Shown: positions 18,001-20,864 of the stretch, piece by piece | Position numbering within the stretch: the first letter of the stretch is position 1 | Layout of the letters: every line of letters starts with the position of its first letter | Assembly (NCBI GenBank): GCA_003427395.1 | Contig: BFEA01000848.1 | Coordinates: 269,625 to 290,488 of the forward strand | DNA length: 20,864 nucleotides | Source of the DNA: Chara braunii | Lineage: Eukaryota > Streptophyta > Charophyceae > Charales > Characeae | Direction: 5' to 3' | The notes under the pieces: generated by a model | What the model was told of the DNA's origin: nothing | Seen by the model: the letters and a program-made list of their open reading frames with translations, nothing else | The model's database searches: none | Made by a program: the position numbers and the translations under genes

Positions 18001-19447
18001 ATTTCAGGCCAGCGTGAGTTGCAAGTGATTGTAATAAAGAGATCAGGCGGCCCATATTCTTGGACAGTGGCCATAGAGTCTTGGTAACGGCGGTGCATAT
18101 CTCGCGGGCCACCGATGAATGTCCCAGGTAAGATAATGCGCTGCCCGACATTTTCAGTGTTATCGTATTGCATCAAGTGATCATGCAGGTTTTAATAGAG
18201 GTCAGCGCGAATTTCAGTTTGGTGCAGTCAATTGTACAAAAGGCGCCTGTTTTCTATCTTTGCAAATGCCATGCATATATACTCTTGAAAGAGTCATGAG
18301 GCGTGGAACAATGTTAATCGTTCGGTAGCGCGTGTGTTAAGGTGGAAAGCATAAAACTCGCGAGCAGTAATTCGAGTAGCATCCGGATCATTTTCATCAT
18401 CAGTGCCAGGTGTCCAACCGTTTTTTCCAGACGGGAAAAGGAGAACGTAGTGCAGCGGATCAAAAGCCCGGTTGGTTTCAGCGATGGGCAATATGCCACC
18501 AGCTCGGCGATGTATAACTATTTCGCGATTGATAGGTCTATCATGCATCAAAAGACAAACTTCTTTCAGACCTTGAGGTTTATTGTATCTTCGATTGTGT
18601 TCATTTAATGGTCGAGCGTCGGGGTTGATCACTATATGGCGATTGCGTATCATGTCATCAGGAAGCTCGGACACAGTGATGAAATCGTGCACCCAAACGT
18701 TACATATCAAAAGCAGACGATGGAGTTTACGCAATAACTGTTTGATTTGTTGGACGGTAGCAAGTGGCATGTCGAGGGGCAAATTGAAGCGATTCAAACG
18801 AATAATTGTGGTGTCATGATCGTCATGTGGATCATATATATATAGTTATGCGAACGTTCCAGGTCCGGGAGAAGCGGGCCAAGATTATGGTGTAGTTGAC
18901 CGACAATTCTGACCATGCCAGGCCAAGGACCAGGGGGCGGACGCGGTTCTTGAACGACTTGGGATGCGAGCGCCAGAGCATTATTGAATTGTCGTGGCCG
19001 TGATCGCAACAATCTGCCTTGCGGGGTATCGGCTTCCCATAATCGGAGAATTTGGTCGACGGCTGTGTTGGGAGGAGGATACTCCCAAAGTGTCGGTTGG
19101 ACATTACCTCGAGGACAGCAGAGCGTGGTCCATGTGCGTTCATGGAACCATTTTTCTGCACCGCAATGGTTGCAGGTTGTCCTGTCTCCGAGATTGACAA
19201 TGTCAACCAAGGTTTGCACAACGATAAGCGTCGGAGTGTGGAGTCGGCCACTATTGTTGCGTGCTGAAATTCGTGACACATGTGCCTCTCTGTAACGTCG
19301 TTGCCGTTCTGCATGTGTCATTCTTGTCCTTTGAGCAGCAGCACGTGATAATTCGCCTGTGGATAGTGTAAACGACAAAAGAGAAGAGAGGAGCCGAAAA
19401 GAATAGATGTGAGGTTTTGAAGCGTTGAGAAGCAGCGAGTTTAGCAC
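15061..19447 (-). pseudogene. Helitron Rep-helicase gene, broken
   Basis: This is the rolling-circle transposase: it nicks and joins single strands (Rep) and unwinds DNA (helicase). The N-terminal domain has CNHCGAEKWFHER and a CC pair (19190-19310). Rep follows with DLFITITCN, the HUH motif GLPHAHL (HAH at 17823-17831) and the two-Tyr motif YMFEY (17409-17423). Helicase motifs are the Walker A APAGTGKT (16332-16352), Walker B WDEAP, GDFHQIL, NAPVILLRN ... NGLCNGTRLIV and SQGQS ... HGQLYVAASRVGD (to 15139). There are nine in-frame stops (18294, 18228, 18192, 17841, 17211, 17142, 16599, 16593, 16059). Frameshifts lie at a TA run near 18834 and near 15345. The start may be the ATG at 19321; the frame is open upstream to 19447. 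Catalytic residues survive, but the protein cannot be made. Confidence 0.9.
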
Positions 19448-19559
19448 CTCCGTATAAAGAGCGAAATTTCGGTGTGACGGTCCCTCGTCGGAACAGATAT
19501 ATTTTTTTTGGGTGGGTTATCGTTTCGCATATTCAAATATATTGTCGATTTTGTGATGA

Positions 19560-19680
19560 CTTTTCTTTCTGTCATCATTCTCTGTTTGTGTCTTTCTTTC
19601 TTATACTCACACATACACACATGCACACATACACACGCGCATATACACACCGGCACACACACACGCACATACACACATGG
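19560..19680 (+). repeat. CA-rich duplicated block, copy 1
   Basis: A ttttctttctgtc start, a ctctgtttgtgtctttct stretch, ttatactcacacataca and then CA repeats with cgcgcatatac. The order is the same as at 20200-20330, so the pair is a duplication with divergence and not chance microsatellites. Confidence 0.75.
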
Positions 19681-19782
19681 ACAGACGCGTGGCTCGGGTA
19701 TATCAAGAGAAGTGTGGCTACGGACTAATAAACAGGAGCCTTCACACCCGGCATGCTGGCACTGATCGCACAGCAGCTGATC

Positions 19783-19834
19783 GCTGGTATGAGCACCATC
19801 AGCAGGAGCAGGATCATTATCAACCCCAGACGGA
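19783..19834 (+). repeat. 52-base direct repeat, copy 1
   Basis: Begins gctggtatgagcaccatcag and ends accccagacggag. It repeats at 19868-19919 with a few changes, and both copies are followed by T/G-rich runs. Confidence 0.85.
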
Positions 19835-19867
19835 GGGTTTTTTTGTTTTTTGTTTTTTGTTTTTCCC

Positions 19868-19919
19868 GCTGGTATGAGCACCATCAGCAGGACCCGGACC
19901 ATGATCAACCCCAGACGGA
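19868..19919 (+). repeat. 52-base direct repeat, copy 2
   Basis: Second copy of 19783-19834, differing mainly in the middle (gacccggaccatgatc against gagcaggatcattatc). Confidence 0.85.
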
Positions 19920-20088
19920 CGTGTTTGTTTGTTTGTTTTTGTTTTTTTCCTCAAAGACATGTGATCATCAATAAACAGGGTGTATTGTATGCGGCGGATG
20001 GCGGTAATCATTCAGACTATTACTACTGGCAAAGTTTGCTTATGTATTGAATATTTCGATGTTACAGTGGAAGACCCGATTGACACAT

Positions 20089-20089
<1 letters not shown>

Positions 20090-20141
<52 letters not shown>
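20090..20141. repeat. (CA)n microsatellite
   Basis: About 25 pure CA units between acatg and atgtcatg. Confidence 0.95.
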
Positions 20142-20144
<3 letters not shown>

Positions 20145-20199
20145 CATGTTTTCATTGGCACTTGCGCGAGGTCAGCAGTGGCCGTATTGCGGCCGTTTT

Positions 20200-20330
20200 T
20201 TCTTTCTGTCTCTTCTGTTCGTTGTCTGTTTCTGTCTTTCTCTCTTATACTCATGCATACACACATGCACACATACACACGCGCACATACACACCCGCAC
20301 ACACACACACACACTCAGACACACACACAG
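20200..20330 (+). repeat. CA-rich duplicated block, copy 2
   Basis: Matches 19560-19680: ttttctttctgtc, a gtctgtttctgtctttct stretch, ttatactcatgcatacaca, then CA repeats with cgcgcacatac. A following tttgtttgttcaaagacatg also resembles 19935-19962. Confidence 0.75.
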
Positions 20331-20632
20331 ATAGACGGGAGATTTTTTTTTGTTTGTTCAAAGACATGAACATGTTCTCCATAGCCACATTTGCATCGCG
20401 TGCACCGCTCCTCTGAGAATAATGCCTTTGTTGAAGATGGCCTGCCTTTCCTCCCATTGTTTTTTCAACTGTTTTTCAGAAATGGCATCTTTGGTGGACG
20501 TCTTTTTGTTTGTTTGTTTGTGGCACTGTGTTTTTTTTTTTTGAAACATACCTCCCATCTATACGTGGCGCCATCATTGATGGCCATTATGCACGGTCTC
20601 CCATGCGTTTTGCATGGCTTTGAGATATCGTC

Positions 20633-20635
<3 letters not shown>

Positions 20636-20663
<28 letters not shown>
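20636..20663. repeat. Poly-A tract
   Basis: 28 consecutive A residues. A second run of about 24 A lies at 20750-20773. Neither is preceded by a recognisable LINE or SINE body. Confidence 0.95.
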
Positions 20664-20664
<1 letters not shown>

Positions 20665-20864
20665 ATTTCATTGTTTTGGACTGACAGGCCCCAGGCAATT
20701 CACAATTGGGAAAAAAAATAAAAGAGCAGCACCTATCAGAATTCCGGGGAAAAAAAAAAAAAAAAAAAAAAAAGTTCTGTTCATCCGACAGCATGTGGAT
20801 TTAAACTCGGGTCTGGATTACAGATAGCAGCAATCGGGTGACACGTGGCAGAATCCAGTAGAGC

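Larger units (their letters stand above)
14691..20864 (-). mobile_element. Helitron (rolling-circle transposon), decayed, right end outside window
   Basis: The minus strand encodes, in order, an N-terminal zinc-finger-like domain, a HUH Rep endonuclease and a PIF1-type helicase, the diagnostic Helitron layout. The left boundary is set by where element C protein similarity stops, about 8 bases outside a strong GC-rich hairpin, as expected for a Helitron 3' end. The 5' end was not found. The duplicated low-complexity blocks right of 19450 may belong to the Helitron or to its flank. Confidence 0.85.
19448..20864. repeat. Duplicated low-complexity region beyond the Helitron gene
   Basis: No gene is supported. 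The region contains three CA-rich arrays, T/G-rich runs and two poly-A tracts. A 120-base CA-rich block and a 52-base block are each present twice and are listed separately. A hairpin CCATGC/GCATGG lies at 20601-20617. The region could be the Helitron 5' untranslated part, neighbouring DNA, or both. Confidence 0.7.

Noticed and set aside
16059-18296. Possible reassigned genetic code because of many in-frame TGA/TAA
   Set aside because: Stops occur at positions expected to hold different residues, frameshifts and catalytic-site losses occur elsewhere, and element B has TAG stops. Simple decay explains it.
20636-20773. Two poly-A tracts as retroposon tails
   Set aside because: No LINE, SINE or processed-gene body precedes them and no flanking duplication was seen.
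20786-20805. B-box-like ggatttaaactc suggesting a tRNA-derived SINE
   Set aside because: No A box at proper spacing, and the poly-A tracts are on the wrong strand for a minus-strand SINE.

Overview
This window is repeat-rich eukaryotic DNA with no recognisable host gene, tRNA or rRNA. It is built from nested mobile elements and microsatellites. The chromovirus-type Ty3/gypsy elements, their initiator-Met-tRNA-like primer sites, a Rep-helicase Helitron and stop codons at likely CHG sites suggest a green-lineage genome. A charophyte such as Chara is my guess from general familiarity, and the sequence does not prove it. Scattered Ns show that this is draft assembly.

Layout. (1) 1-2035: a fragment of Ty3/gypsy element A on the minus strand, with LTR, primer site and part of the leader. 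(2) 2036-3000: a low-complexity island of (AT)n, (CA)n, (CT)n and (CG)n arrays. It holds two hammerhead-ribozyme-like cores and a third, 3'-half copy. (3) 3001-11956: element B, a full-length chromovirus of about 9 kb. It has paired LTRs, a GTTT target duplication, primer site, long leader, gag, pol and a C-terminal chromodomain. It is dead: gag has two frameshifts, pol has several stops, and about 1.2 kb covering protease and the first part of reverse transcriptase is inverted. (4) 11985-14690: element C, a third related gypsy copy with 5' LTR, leader, the 3' end of gag, protease and the start of the reverse transcriptase region. (5) About 14690 to beyond 20864: a decayed Helitron on the minus strand, inserted into the pol reading frame of C. 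It has a terminal hairpin, a helicase, a HUH Rep domain and an N-terminal zinc-finger-like domain. Its 5' flank consists of duplicated CA-rich and T-rich blocks.

History. C and the low-complexity island were adjacent before B inserted between them. The Helitron later landed in C. A, B and C are diverged subfamilies of one family: their LTRs differ strongly, but blocks of their untranslated leaders remain very similar. No protein gene in the window is intact, although many catalytic residues survive.
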